Assembly: GCA_963837285.1 (NCBI GenBank)
Contig: CAWIMS010000001.1
Span: forward strand, 1,054,001-1,118,000
DNA: 64,000 nucleotides
Direction of reading: 5' to 3'
From: Planosporangium sp963837285
GTDB taxonomy: Bacteria; Actinomycetota; Actinomycetes; Mycobacteriales; Micromonosporaceae
Below are positions 45,052 to 55,420 of the stretch, piece by piece (positions within the stretch are counted from its first letter, which is position 1; each line of letters opens with the position of its first letter). The notes beneath the pieces were generated by a model. The model saw only the letters and a list, made by a program, of their open reading frames with translations, did no database searches and was not told the DNA's origin. The translations under genes and the position numbers were made by a program.

Positions 45052-45741
45052 TTACCGCTGCACGTGAGGGGTATCTCCGTCAGCGGCATGTGCGGCAACC
45101 AGTTCCTGCCGCACCTGTTCGGCGATGCCGCCGAGCGCATGAAGATCGCGGTCCAGCTCACCGACCCGCGGCGCGACCTCCTCGAGCATCGCCAGCGCGG
45201 CCACCGACACCCGGAACGCCTCGTCCGCGCGCTCGTCGGTTGATATTTCCGATATTTCTGAGGCGCCGGGACCTGCGGCCGGCGCAGGTTGGCCAGCGGC
45301 GCCGGGACCTTCGGGCGGCGCGGGTTGACCGGCCAAGATCGCCTCGATCCGGGCCGACAACTCGGCGAGCGTCCCGTCGTCGGTGTCCGGCACCAGGTAT
45401 CCGGCCAGGCCCGGTGGGTACGGGACCCGCCCCCGCAACTCCCGCAGCGCGGTCACCACGGCCGGATCGTCGCTGAGCTGGTCGAGCAAGCCGATCACCA
45501 CGTACAGCCGGGCCACCAGCCGGGGATGGCCCGGATGGCGTTCCAACCAGCCGAACAGTTCCCGCTCGCCGCCCAGCTTGTCGACCAGTCGGGTCAGCGC
45601 GGTCACCACCGGGCCGGGCGCCACCCAGTGCACCGGCAGTACCCGCGCCACCTGCTCGGCGAGCACTGCCTGGCCGCTGGCGTCGAGCCGGTCGGTGACC
45701 AGCGCGTCGACCAGTTCCTGGTCGAGTTCCCATTCGGTCAT
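45052..45741 (-). CDS. Hypothetical protein, helical, next to a TadG-like gene
   Basis: 229 residues from ATG 45741 (MTEWELDQELVDALV); the open frame to 45867 overlaps the upstream gene and is unlikely. Mostly helical, with a Pro/Ala/Gly linker in the middle (QPAPPEGPGAAGQPAPAAGP) and no cysteines or TM segments. The segment between it and the upstream gene holds a 21-bp imperfect tandem repeat (CCGCTCAGG-based, about 45768-45810). No family recognised. Confidence 0.65.
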   Translation of the reverse strand: MTEWELDQELVDALVTDRLDASGQAVLAEQVARVLPVHWVAPGPVVTALTRLVDKLGGERELFGWLERHPGHPRLVARLYVVIGLLDQLSDDPAVVTALRELRGRVPYPPGLAGYLVPDTDDGTLAELSARIEAILAGQPAPPEGPGAAGQPAPAAGPGASEISEISTDERADEAFRVSVAALAMLEEVAPRVGELDRDLHALGGIAEQVRQELVAAHAADGDTPHVQR

Positions 45742-45802
45742 CAGCGGGCGAACTGCCCGCTCAGGTCTCGGGGAAACCCGCTCAGGTCCCCGGGAAACCC
45801 GC

Positions 45803-47005
45803 TCAGCAGCCGCCCGGCTTGGTCCAGTGCCCGGTCGTCTTGTGAAAGTAGTCCCCGATGGGCGCATTGTCCTCGACCGTCACGCTGCCCGCGGCCGACG
45901 CCGGAATCGTCACCGTCGTCGAGGTACCCGGTCCCACCGATTTCATCTGGCTGGTGCCGCCCGCGGTGACGGTGAAGACCGCACTGACGTTGGCCGTCGC
46001 GCCACTCGTGAGCGCCACCGTGATCGTGCCGTCGCAGTTTGACGTCAACGTTTCACTGGGCTGCGGGTCACATGTGAAGCTGCCGCCGTGCGACCAGGCC
46101 TTCACTCCCTCCGAGCGGTTGCCTGGTGGATAGTTCTTGTTACCGATCTTGTCGTCGTATCCAGCATCGTTGTCGCCGTACGTCTCCCCGCCATCGACCA
46201 GCGGGTTGATCGGCCTGTCGCGGAATACGAAGTCCACCTGGTTATAGCAAGCGGGCACGTCGATATCGAAGCTGGCGCTCATGTTGGACGAAGTGATCGT
46301 CTTGCCTTCCCAGTCGTGTACGTACTGCGGAAGCACGAACGCGTCCGTAGGCGCGGTGTAGGAAACCAGCGTGACCGGCTGCACCTCGCCGGGGCACAGT
46401 GGTTTGAGGGCCTTGATCGTCGCCTGCCCCTTCGCGCCGTTGAAGGTGTGCGCGTACGTCTCCTGGCCAGCGGTGACGCAGACGCTCGACGCGGCCACCC
46501 GGGCGCATGTGGCCAGCGACTGCCCGCGGTACCCGGCCTTGCCCGCCAGCGCGGTCGCGAACGTCGGCGGCAGCAGCGTCGACCCATCGGACATCTCGGT
46601 CTGCACCCGTACCTCGACGTAGTCGTCGGTCGGCGGGGCGCCGATGCAGGCGGCCAGGCCACGGGCCGGCGCCGGACACGGATCCAGCTTTCCCCAGGTG
46701 CCGCAGATCGTCGTGATCTTCGTGTGGCCGTCCTTCGCGTTCGCGTTCGCGTACTTCTGCGCCACGGGCAGCATCTGCTGCTCGACGTCCTGGCCGCCGT
46801 CGCACGAACCGGCCGCGCACTCCGCTGCCACCGCCATCGCCGACGCGTCCGCGCCGCTCTGCAACTGGCCACGCTCCGCGTACAGGTTGCCGACGTCGAC
46901 GACCAGCGCCGCCACGCCGAGGAGTACACCGCTGCCGAGCAGGATCGTCACCATGATCGCAACGGCACCCTGTTCGCGCCGCTTGAGCAGTCGCCGTACC
47001 GCCAT
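45803..47005 (-). CDS. TadE/TadG-like Flp-pilus-type membrane protein
   Basis: About 400 residues from ATG 47005 (TTG 47011 also possible). RREQGAVAIMVTILLGSGVLLGVAALVVDVGNLYAERGQLQSGADASAMA is the typical TadG N-terminus, with one TM helix at about 16-38 and the pseudopilin-like turn. The remaining ~350 residues are exported and Cys-rich. Of the tad system only this gene is here, so the partner pilus genes must be elsewhere or absent. Confidence 0.85.
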   Translation of the reverse strand: MAVRRLLKRREQGAVAIMVTILLGSGVLLGVAALVVDVGNLYAERGQLQSGADASAMAVAAECAAGSCDGGQDVEQQMLPVAQKYANANAKDGHTKITTICGTWGKLDPCPAPARGLAACIGAPPTDDYVEVRVQTEMSDGSTLLPPTFATALAGKAGYRGQSLATCARVAASSVCVTAGQETYAHTFNGAKGQATIKALKPLCPGEVQPVTLVSYTAPTDAFVLPQYVHDWEGKTITSSNMSASFDIDVPACYNQVDFVFRDRPINPLVDGGETYGDNDAGYDDKIGNKNYPPGNRSEGVKAWSHGGSFTCDPQPSETLTSNCDGTITVALTSGATANVSAVFTVTAGGTSQMKSVGPGTSTTVTIPASAAGSVTVEDNAPIGDYFHKTTGHWTKPGGC

Positions 47006-47142
47006 CCGCAAGTTCGCTCCCGAGCCGCCCCGTTTGGTGACTCTCAGCTTCGTTCGCAGGCATGTGTACGCGCGCCGGGCGAACAGGCCGGGTGCGGACA
47101 GTAACCGGATGACAGGCAGGGCGCGGCCGCCACCGCGGCGCC

Positions 47143-47190
47143 ACCGCGACCGCGACCGCGACCGCCACCGCCACCGCCACCGTCACCGTC
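47143..47190. repeat. Hexanucleotide array (ACCGCG/ACCGCC/ACCGTC), eight units
   Basis: Three ACCGCG, three ACCGCC and two ACCGTC units in register. The last unit runs into the first bases of element B4 (GTCACAAC). It lies in the divergent 5' region of the TadG-like and HTH genes; the 296-base gap holds no gene. Confidence 0.9.
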
Positions 47191-47254
47191 ACAACTTCCC
47201 GGAAGTTGTTGCCTCCGGCCGCCGTTTTGGCCACTACTTCCGGGAAGTTGTGAC
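47188..47254. repeat. Family-B palindromic element (copy B4)
   Basis: GTCACAACTTCCCGGAAGTTGT at the left and CCGGGAAGTTGTGAC at the right. The right half (GTTTTGGCCACTACTTCCGG) is identical to B2. Unlike the other copies it lies between divergent gene starts, not at a 3' end. Confidence 0.93.
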
Positions 47255-47307
47255 GATCATCGGGTCGGTCGCCGGATTTCGTCGTACGCCCGTTCTAGCG
47301 TCGCCTC

Positions 47308-48186
47308 ATGGATGATCTCGCTGGGGAGGCGCGGCGGCTACGCCGGGAAGGACTGTCGGGTCGGCAGATCCAGGACCGGTTGGGCGTGCCGAAACAACGG
47401 TTGCAGGACTGGCTGCGGGGCGTGCCGCCGCCCGAGTGGACCAGGCGGCCGACCGCAAAGGACGACCTCCACGCGCGGGCACTGGCGTTGCGCGAGGAGG
47501 GCTGGTCGGTCAACGACATCGCGCTGGAGTTGGCGGTGGCGCGGTCGACCGCGTGGCAGTGGGTGCGCCACCTGCCGCTGGACCGCGACTCGGAGCGCGC
47601 GAAGCGTAAGCGCGAGCACGCCAAGCTGATGACCGACGCGCAGTGCCAGCGGCGCCGCGACGAGCGGGCTCTCCTCGGCGCCACGATCAAGGACCAGGCG
47701 GCATCGTCGGTGACATGCCTGTCCGACGAGGAGATCCTCCGGCTGGGGGCGGTCATCTACTGGTGCGAGGGAACCAAGGTGAAGCCGTGGCGGCCGGGGA
47801 CAGAGCGGATTGTCTTCACCAACAGCGACGAGGGGCTGATTCTGCTGTTTCTCCGGTTCCTTCAGGTTCTCGACGTGGCCGCCGATCGGATCGACTTCCG
47901 GGTCGCCATCCACGAGACCGCCGACGCGGAAGCTGCTGTGAATTGGTGGGCGGGCATTGTCGGTGTTTCCGGTGAGCGTTTTCTTCGGACGACGCTTAAG
48001 CGACACGTTGCGAAGAAGGTCGGCCGGCGCAATGTCAGCGACGGCTACCACGGCTGTCTGGTTGTCACGGTCCGGCGTAGCCGCGACCTGTACTGGACGA
48101 TCGAAGGCCTGGTCACCGGCATCGTGGCCGCGACGCGGCGAGCCGGCGGCGCGCAGGCCTTCGCGCCCGATCTCGACGTTAGCTAG
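47308..48186 (+). CDS. HTH protein of unknown function upstream of tRNA-Gln
   Basis: 292 residues. Two HTH-like segments at the N-terminus (EGLSGRQIQDRLGVPKQRLQDWLRG and EGWSVNDIALELAVARSTAWQWVR) suggest DNA binding. The C-terminal ~170 residues have GAVIYWCEGTKVKPW, FRVAIHETADAEAAVNWWAGI and YHGCLVVTVRRSRDLYW, a compact alpha/beta layout that could be a nuclease-like or LAGLIDADG-like fold; this is tentative. It ends 16 bases before the tRNA. Confidence 0.6.
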   Translation: MDDLAGEARRLRREGLSGRQIQDRLGVPKQRLQDWLRGVPPPEWTRRPTAKDDLHARALALREEGWSVNDIALELAVARSTAWQWVRHLPLDRDSERAKRKREHAKLMTDAQCQRRRDERALLGATIKDQAASSVTCLSDEEILRLGAVIYWCEGTKVKPWRPGTERIVFTNSDEGLILLFLRFLQVLDVAADRIDFRVAIHETADAEAAVNWWAGIVGVSGERFLRTTLKRHVAKKVGRRNVSDGYHGCLVVTVRRSRDLYWTIEGLVTGIVAATRRAGGAQAFAPDLDVS

Positions 48187-48202
48187 GCTGCGTACGAAAC
48201 GA

Positions 48203-48273
48203 TCGGCCGTAGTGTAATGGCAGCACCTCACACTTTGGATGTGATTGTCCAGGTTCGAGTCCTGGCGGCCGAG
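48203..48273 (+). tRNA. tRNA-Gln (anticodon TTG)
   Basis: Acceptor TCGGCCG (48203-48209) pairs with CGGCCGA (48266-48272), discriminator G48273. The anticodon stem TCACA/TGTGA encloses loop CTTTGGA with anticodon TTG at 48235-48237. The T arm has GGTTCGAGTCC. CCA is not encoded (CTG follows). Confidence 0.96.
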
Positions 48274-48281
48274 CTGTGCCG

Positions 48282-49156
48282 TTAAGTCCGTTTCAGCGGC
48301 TCCAGGGCCTCGCCGATGAAGCGGAGCTGCTCCGGCGCCGCGTGCTGCCAGAAGTGATCATCATGGCAGCCCTTCACCAGGTGTACCACCGACGGATCAG
48401 GCACGCGGTCCCGGAATTCCCGTACCGCCGGCGTGAACGAGTCGTGGTCGCCGCAGTCGACGCGTACCCGCAGGCCACGGAACTCGCCGGCCCGCGCGAT
48501 CAGATCGTGCCGATCCCACTCGGCCGCCGAGTCGAAGGCGCCCGGGTTCACGCGGTGTGCCTCGGCGTACGAGCGCCAGATCGCCGGGCTGCTCGCCACG
48601 GCCGCCACCACCCGGGACGGCCGCGTGATCGCCGCGAGTAGCGCCCCGTACCCGCCCATCGACCAGCCGAGTACCGCGTACCGGTCGACAACGAGCCCGT
48701 ACCGCGAGCCGAGCAACGGTACGAACTCGTCCAGCAGCGCCCCGAGCGGATCGTCGGACGGGTGCGGATGCCAGTACCCGGGGCCGCCATCGATCGCGGC
48801 CAGCACAAACGGAGAAGCAGATGCCGGTCGTACCGGCCCCCGTCGACAGCGGACCATGCGGACCCGCCGTACCCGTGCAGGACCAGACAGACCGGCAACC
48901 GGTCGCCGGGGCGCGCGCTCTGCGGGTACACGATCCTGAAGTTGACCGGGCGGCGGCGCCGCACCAAATCGAAGACGCCGCGCACCGCGGGCCCGGGTGT
49001 CGCGTCAGCCGGTGGCACGGTCACGTCGCAGCGCCCGAGTGCCCGGTTCAACCGCCCCTGCCCGGGTAGCACACCACGATCAACGAGCGCCAGACCGGCG
49101 CAAGCGGCGAGAACGGAACCGCCGCCGGCCAGCAGAACCCGCCGTGTCAAGGCCAC
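48282..49156 (-). pseudogene. Esterase-family alpha/beta hydrolase, one frameshift
   Basis: GTG 49156 starts a Tat-like signal (MALTRRVLLAGGGSVLAACAG). The first frame runs to about 48820 through RLPVCLVLHGYGGSAWSAV and GRYDRHL; the second frame resumes with SASPFVLAAIDGGPGYW and carries the nucleophile GWSMGGYGAL, the Asp region CGDHDSF and the His GCHDDHFW, ending at 48282. One missing base near 48815 explains the break. All catalytic parts survive, so the lesion is recent or a sequencing error. Likely an exported esterase (esterase-D/feruloyl-esterase type). Confidence 0.85.
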
Positions 49157-49245
49157 GCGCGCAGGCTAGACAACCGCGTCAAGTCGGCTTCGCGTCACCG
49201 GGACGACCGGTGTGGACGACGACCGAAGTGGGCATCCTGATTACG

Positions 49246-50778
49246 ATGAGCGCGTCCGACCCCGACCCCGTCGAGGAGCGCCGCGTGGCCCCTGAGCAGG
49301 CAGAAGCATTCCGTTCCCGGACCCTGATCGTCCTCGCCGCGGGGGAGGGCAAACGGATGAAGTCGAGCCTTCCCAAGGTGCTGCACCCGCTGCTCGGCCG
49401 CACGGTGCTCGGGCACGTGCTCGAAGCGGCGCGGCACGGGCTGGGTGACAGCCGGGTGCTGGTGGTCGTCGGGCACGGCGCTGACCAGGTGCGCGGGCAC
49501 CTGGCGGAGATCGCGCCGGCGGCGACGCCGGTGTTGCAGGCGGAGCAGCGCGGCACCGGGCACGCGGTCCGGGTGGTGCTCGACGAGGTCGGCGAGCTTG
49601 CCGGCAGCGTGATCGTGCTCAACGGCGATTTTCCGTTGGTGCGCCCGGAGACGCTCGCCGATCTGGTCGGCGCGCACGAGGCGACGGGCTCGGCGGCGAC
49701 GATCCTGACCGCCGAGGTGCCCGTTCCGTACGGGATGGGGCGAGTGTTGCGCGGCCCGGACGGCGCGGTCGAGCGGGTGGTCGAGGAGCGGGACGCGACG
49801 CCCACGGAGCGCGCGATCCGCGAGATCAACGCCGGGGCGTACGTGTTCGACGCGCTCACGCTCCGGCAGATGCTGAGCAAGCTGGGCAGCGACAACGATC
49901 AGGGCGAGGAGTACCTGACCGACGTGATCGGGCTGCTGGTCGCGGGTGGGTACCCGGTCGGGGCGCACCGGGCGCCGGATCCGGTCGAGGTGCTCGGCTG
50001 CAACGACCGGGCCGAATTGGCAATCCTGCGGGCGGCGCTGCGGGACCGGATCAATCTTGCCTGGATGCGTGCTGGCGTGAGCATCGTCGACCCGGCCACG
50101 ACCTGGGTCGACGTGACGGTGACGCTCGGTCGCGACGCGACGATCGAGCCGAACACGCATCTGCGCGGCACCACGAGCGTGGCCGAGGGCGCGGTCGTCG
50201 GCCCGGACACCACGGTGGTCGACAGCGCGGTCGGTGCCGGCGCGACCGTGGTCCGCGCGCACGTCGTGGGCGCGGAGATCGGTGCGGAGGCGCTGGTCGG
50301 GCCGTACGCCTACCTGCGGCCCGGGTCGAAACTCGGGCCGAAAGCGAAGGTCGGCACGTATGTGGAGACCAAGAACGCCGAGATCGGTGCCGGCGCGAAG
50401 GTCCCCCACCTGTCGTACGTGGGGGATGCCTCGATCGGCGAAGGTACCAACATCGGCGCGGCGACGGTCTTCGTCAACTACGACGGGGTCAGCAAGCACC
50501 GGACGGTGATCGGCAGCCACGCGCGTACCGGTGCGGACAACATGTTCGTGGCGCCGGTCGAGGTCGGTGACGGCGCGTACACGGCGGCCGGCAGCATCAT
50601 CACCAAGGACGTGCCGCCGGGGGCGCTCGGCGTGGCGCGGGCGCAGCAGCGCAACGTGGAGGGCTGGGTGCCGCGTAAACGCGCCGGCACGAAATCGGCC
50701 GAGGCGGCGGAGCGGGCCGGTCGGAACGCATCGGGCAAGGTAGATTCCGCTGACGACGCGGGCACCACCGGGGAGTAG
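49246..50778 (+). CDS. glmU: Bifunctional UDP-GlcNAc pyrophosphorylase / GlcN-1-P acetyltransferase
   Basis: 510 residues from ATG 49246 (GTG 49285 is an alternative). VLAAGEGKRMKSSLPKVLHPL is the nucleotidyltransferase signature, followed by GTGHAV, GDFPLV and EINAGAYVF. The C-terminal left-handed beta-helix of hexapeptide repeats includes YLRPGSKLG, VETKNAEIG and GAATVFVNYDG. A polar tail ends the protein. It makes UDP-GlcNAc for peptidoglycan. The order glmU-prs-rplY-pth is conserved in actinobacteria. Confidence 0.96.
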   Translation: MSASDPDPVEERRVAPEQAEAFRSRTLIVLAAGEGKRMKSSLPKVLHPLLGRTVLGHVLEAARHGLGDSRVLVVVGHGADQVRGHLAEIAPAATPVLQAEQRGTGHAVRVVLDEVGELAGSVIVLNGDFPLVRPETLADLVGAHEATGSAATILTAEVPVPYGMGRVLRGPDGAVERVVEERDATPTERAIREINAGAYVFDALTLRQMLSKLGSDNDQGEEYLTDVIGLLVAGGYPVGAHRAPDPVEVLGCNDRAELAILRAALRDRINLAWMRAGVSIVDPATTWVDVTVTLGRDATIEPNTHLRGTTSVAEGAVVGPDTTVVDSAVGAGATVVRAHVVGAEIGAEALVGPYAYLRPGSKLGPKAKVGTYVETKNAEIGAGAKVPHLSYVGDASIGEGTNIGAATVFVNYDGVSKHRTVIGSHARTGADNMFVAPVEVGDGAYTAAGSIITKDVPPGALGVARAQQRNVEGWVPRKRAGTKSAEAAERAGRNASGKVDSADDAGTTGE

Positions 50779-50922
50779 GTTCGCGTCGGCCGGCGCAAGG
50801 TGAGACGGTGGACAGTGAGCTAAGTCATCTGAGCACCATGTCACCCGAGGTCGGGTCGTGGTCTCGCGAACAATGACCGCGACTTCGAAGACCAGCTCCG
50901 ACGAGACGGAAGCAGAGACCTG

Positions 50923-51903
50923 ATGGGCAGCATCGTTGCGGATAATCGCAAGTCCCTCATGCTCTTCTCGGGCCGCGGATACCCCGAGTTGGCCGAAGAG
51001 ATCGGGTCGGTGCTCGGGGTGGCGCCCACTCCGATGGACGCCTATGACTTCGCCAACGGCGAGATCTTCGTCCGGTACCAGGAGTCGGTGCGCGGCAGCG
51101 ACGCGTTCGTCGTCCAGTCGGTGGTGCAGCCGGTCAACAAGTGGCTCATGGAAGCACTGATCATGGTCGATGCGCTGAAGCGGGGTTCCGCCAAGCGGAT
51201 CACCGTGGTGCTGCCGTTCTACCCGTACGCCCGGCAGGACAAGAAGCACCGCGGCCGGGAGCCGATCTCGGCCCGCCTGGTCGCCGACCTGCTCAAGACC
51301 GCCGGCGCCGACCGGATCCTCACCGTCGATCTGCACACCGCGCAGATCCAGGGCTTCTTCGACGGCCCGGTGGATCACCTGTTCGCGATGAACATCCTGG
51401 CCGACTACGTCGAGAACAAGTACGCCGGCCGCCCGATGACCGTGGTCGCGCCGGACTCCGGCCGGGTGCGCGTGGCGGAGCGGTGGACCGACCGGCTGGG
51501 CGGCTGCCCACTGGCGTTCATCCACAAGACCCGCGACCCGTTGAAGCCCAACCAGGTGGTCGCCAACCGGGTGGTCGGCGAGGTCGAGGGCCGGGTCTGC
51601 CTGATCGTCGACGACATGATCGATACCGGTGGCACGATCACCAAGGCCGCGGAGATCCTGTTCGACGAGGGCGCGGCCGATGTGATCGTGGCGGCCACCC
51701 ACCCGATCCTGTCCGACCCGGCGACCGACCGGTTGCGGGACAGCAAGATCAGCGAGCTGATCGTGACGAACACGTTGCCGCTGTCGCAGGAAAAGCAATT
51801 GGACAAGATCACGGTACTGTCGATAGCGCCCCTGATCGCGCGGGCCATCCGTGAGGTCTTCGACGACGGCTCGGTCACCACTCTGTTCGGCGGCCTTTCG
51901 TAG
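50923..51903 (+). CDS. prs: Ribose-phosphate pyrophosphokinase
   Basis: 326 residues. NRKSLMLFSGRGYPELA at the start, the flexible loop YARQDKKHRGREPISARL, DLHTAQIQGFF, and the PRPP-binding VCLIVDDMIDTGGTITKAA. It makes PRPP for nucleotides, His and Trp. A strong inverted repeat follows directly. The 144-base gap before it holds no gene. Confidence 0.97.
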   Translation: MGSIVADNRKSLMLFSGRGYPELAEEIGSVLGVAPTPMDAYDFANGEIFVRYQESVRGSDAFVVQSVVQPVNKWLMEALIMVDALKRGSAKRITVVLPFYPYARQDKKHRGREPISARLVADLLKTAGADRILTVDLHTAQIQGFFDGPVDHLFAMNILADYVENKYAGRPMTVVAPDSGRVRVAERWTDRLGGCPLAFIHKTRDPLKPNQVVANRVVGEVEGRVCLIVDDMIDTGGTITKAAEILFDEGAADVIVAATHPILSDPATDRLRDSKISELIVTNTLPLSQEKQLDKITVLSIAPLIARAIREVFDDGSVTTLFGGLS

Positions 51904-51907
51904 CTTA

Positions 51908-51960
51908 GTGATCACGGAAAGTCTGTGCTGCTTTGGCTACACAAAGTTTCCGTGATCACG
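51908..51960 (+). terminator. Terminator of prs
   Basis: GTGATCACGGAAAGT at the left pairs with ACTTTCCGTGATCAC read in reverse on the right (AAGTTTCCGTGATCAC), 15-bp stem with one extra base, starting five bases after the prs stop. It does not belong to families A or B. Confidence 0.85.
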
Positions 51961-52016
51961 AGAACCCGGCGCGGAGTCGCTGGAGCGCGTCGGGTAAGCT
52001 GTTGCGGTTGCCACGG

Positions 52017-52117
52017 CGAGGGTGCCCTGCGGGCCGAGCGCGTTCGACACGCGGACGATGACCGAGCGGGCACCGTGATCGGCGCGGTGCTCCGGGCACG
52101 TGCCCACGGCACCCTCG
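52017..52117 (+). promoter_or_regulatory. Possible structured leader upstream of rplY
   Basis: CGAGGGTGCC (52017-52026) is complementary to GGCACCCTCG (52108-52117), enclosing about 80 bases with further local pairing (CCGGGCACGTGCCC). It ends 49 bases before the rplY start and might form a long-range hairpin in the leader. GGTAAGCT just upstream resembles a -10 region. Confidence 0.35.
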
Positions 52118-52166
52118 TCTGAGCACCGCCGCCGCCAGCAGTACAGATCACAACAGGAGTTCTCCC

Positions 52167-52803
52167 GTGTCCGAGGTCAAGATCACCGCCGAGCCACGCA
52201 CCGAGTTCGGCAAGGGTGGTGCCCGCCGTACCCGTCGGGCCGGCAAGGTGCCCGCCGTGCTGTACGGCCACGGCGAGAAGCCCCGTCACATCGCGCTACC
52301 CGCGCGCGAGTTCGCCGCCGCCATCCGCCACGGTGGCGCCAACCAGCTTTTCAACATCGAGATCTCCGGTGGGGGCGGCACCGCGCTCGCCCTGCCGAAG
52401 GCGATCCAGCGTGACCCGATCAAGGACACGTTCGAGCACGTCGACCTGCTGATCGTGCGGCGCGGCGAGAAGGTCACCGTCGAGGTGCCGGTGCAGCTCA
52501 TCGGCGAGGCGGCGCGCGACACGCTGATCGTGCACGAGCAGAACACGCTGAGCGTCCTGGCCGACGCCACCCGCCTGCCCGACCACCTGGAGGTGTCGGT
52601 CGAGGGCCTCGACGTGGGCAGCCAGCGTGACCGCGGGCGACGTGAAGCTGCCGTCCGGCGTCGAGCTGGCGGCCGACGCCGACCTGGTGCTGGCGATGGT
52701 GACCGGCGCGCCGACCGCCGAGCAGCTTGAAGGCGAGGTCGCCGCCGAGGCGCCCGCCGTCACCGAGGAGGCCGAGGTGCCGGTCGAGGCACCTGCGGAG
52801 TAG
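52167..52803 (+). pseudogene. rplY: 50S ribosomal protein L25 (Ctc form), one frameshift
   Basis: GTG 52167, AGGAG seven bases upstream. MSEVKITAEPRTEFGKGGAR through EGLDVGSQ is in one frame; at about 52617-52625 the frame changes and continues SVTAGDVKLPSGVELAADADLVLA to TAG 52801. Both L25 and the C-terminal TL5/Ctc domain are intact apart from this single shift, so it is probably a base error. The acidic tail (EEAEVPVEAPAE) is typical. L25 binds 5S rRNA. Confidence 0.92.
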
Positions 52804-52808
52804 GCCTT

Positions 52809-52879
52809 AATCGGCACAACTTCCGGGAAGTTGTGGCCTCAGCGGCGTGCTGAGACCACAACTTCCCGGAAGTTGTTCG
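52809..52879. repeat. Family-B palindromic element (copy B5)
   Basis: TCGGCACAACTTCCGGGAAG at the left and CTTCCCGGAAGTTGTTCG at the right, with GGCCTCAGC/GCTGAGACC inner pairing. It starts six bases after the rplY stop and ends 11 bases before pth. Confidence 0.93.
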
Positions 52880-52889
52880 CAACTGGGGG

Positions 52890-53483
52890 TTGAGCGTGAT
52901 CGCGCCGTGGCTGGTGGTCGGGCTGGGCAACCCCGGCCGCGAGTACGCCGGCAACCGGCACAACGCCGGGTTCCTGGTGGCCGACCTGCTGGCCGGTCGG
53001 ATCGGCGCGCGCTTCTCCCGGCATCGCAAGGCGGTCGCCGAGGTGGCCGAGGGGCGGCTCGGCGTCGGCGTCGACGCGCCCCGGCTGGTACTCGCCAAGC
53101 CCATGACGTACATGAATCTCTCCGGTGGCCCGGTCGCCGGCCTGGCGCAGTTCTACAAGGTGCCTGCCGACCAGATCATCGCCGTCCACGACGAGCTGGA
53201 CATCCCGTACGGTCAGCTCCGCCTCAAGATCGGTGGCGGCGAGGGCGGGCACAACGGGCTGCGCTCGATGTCCCGTTCGCTCGGGACCAAGGACTACGTC
53301 CGGGTCCGGTTCGGCATCGGCCGCCCGCCGGGACGGCAGGATCCGGCCGACTACGTCCTGTCCGACTTCCCCCCGGTCGAGCGCAAGGAACTGGACTTCC
53401 TGGTCGACCGGGCGGCGGACGCGGTCGAGGTGGTCATGCAGCGCGGTCTGGAGGCCGCGCAGAACGAATACCACGCCGCCTGA
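52890..53483 (+). CDS. pth: Peptidyl-tRNA hydrolase
   Basis: About 197 residues; TTG 52890 or GTG 52896, GGGGG upstream. GLGNPGREYAGNRHNAGF has the catalytic His and the conserved Asn residues. KPMTYMNLSG, AVHDELDIPYG and GGGEGGHNGLRSM complete the family signature. It releases tRNA from stalled peptidyl-tRNA and is essential in most bacteria. Reading frame intact, in contrast to its neighbours. Confidence 0.96.
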   Translation: MSVIAPWLVVGLGNPGREYAGNRHNAGFLVADLLAGRIGARFSRHRKAVAEVAEGRLGVGVDAPRLVLAKPMTYMNLSGGPVAGLAQFYKVPADQIIAVHDELDIPYGQLRLKIGGGEGGHNGLRSMSRSLGTKDYVRVRFGIGRPPGRQDPADYVLSDFPPVERKELDFLVDRAADAVEVVMQRGLEAAQNEYHAA

Positions 53484-53490
53484 GCGTCCG

Positions 53491-53580
53491 CCGCCCAAGA
53501 TCCGCGCAGATGTAACCCATTTGCGGTTACCCCGCGCCTTTGAGCGCAGCAGATGGGTCACATCTGCGCGGATCTTGGGG
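53491..53580. terminator. Long imperfect hairpin after pth
   Basis: CAAGATCCGCGCAGATGT at the left pairs with ACATCTGCGCGGATCTTG at the right, continued by AACCCAT/ATGGGTC, about 25 bp in all, eight bases after the pth stop. A single copy with no match to families A or B. Confidence 0.85.
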
Positions 53581-53691
53581 GCAACGCCCCCGTGACGATA
53601 CGCCCGGTTTGTGCGTTGTAGCCCAGTGGCGCCTTTTGTTGAGATGTCGATCGAGGCGTGGGCTGGAGCGGACGAGAACGTCGGGGGCGGC

Positions 53692-55364
<1,673 letters not shown>

Positions 55365-55420
55365 GAAGGTGACATGACAGAGCTAACTGGCGCTCGCTCC
55401 GCTCGCCCGGGCGGCGGCAC

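Noticed and set aside
45803..47005. Complete Flp/Tad pilus locus
   Set aside because: Only one TadG-like gene is present; no tadA, tadB, tadC or prepilin genes lie nearby.
47308..48186. Integrase at tRNA-Gln
   Set aside because: No tyrosine or serine recombinase motifs are visible; the protein has HTH segments and an unknown domain.
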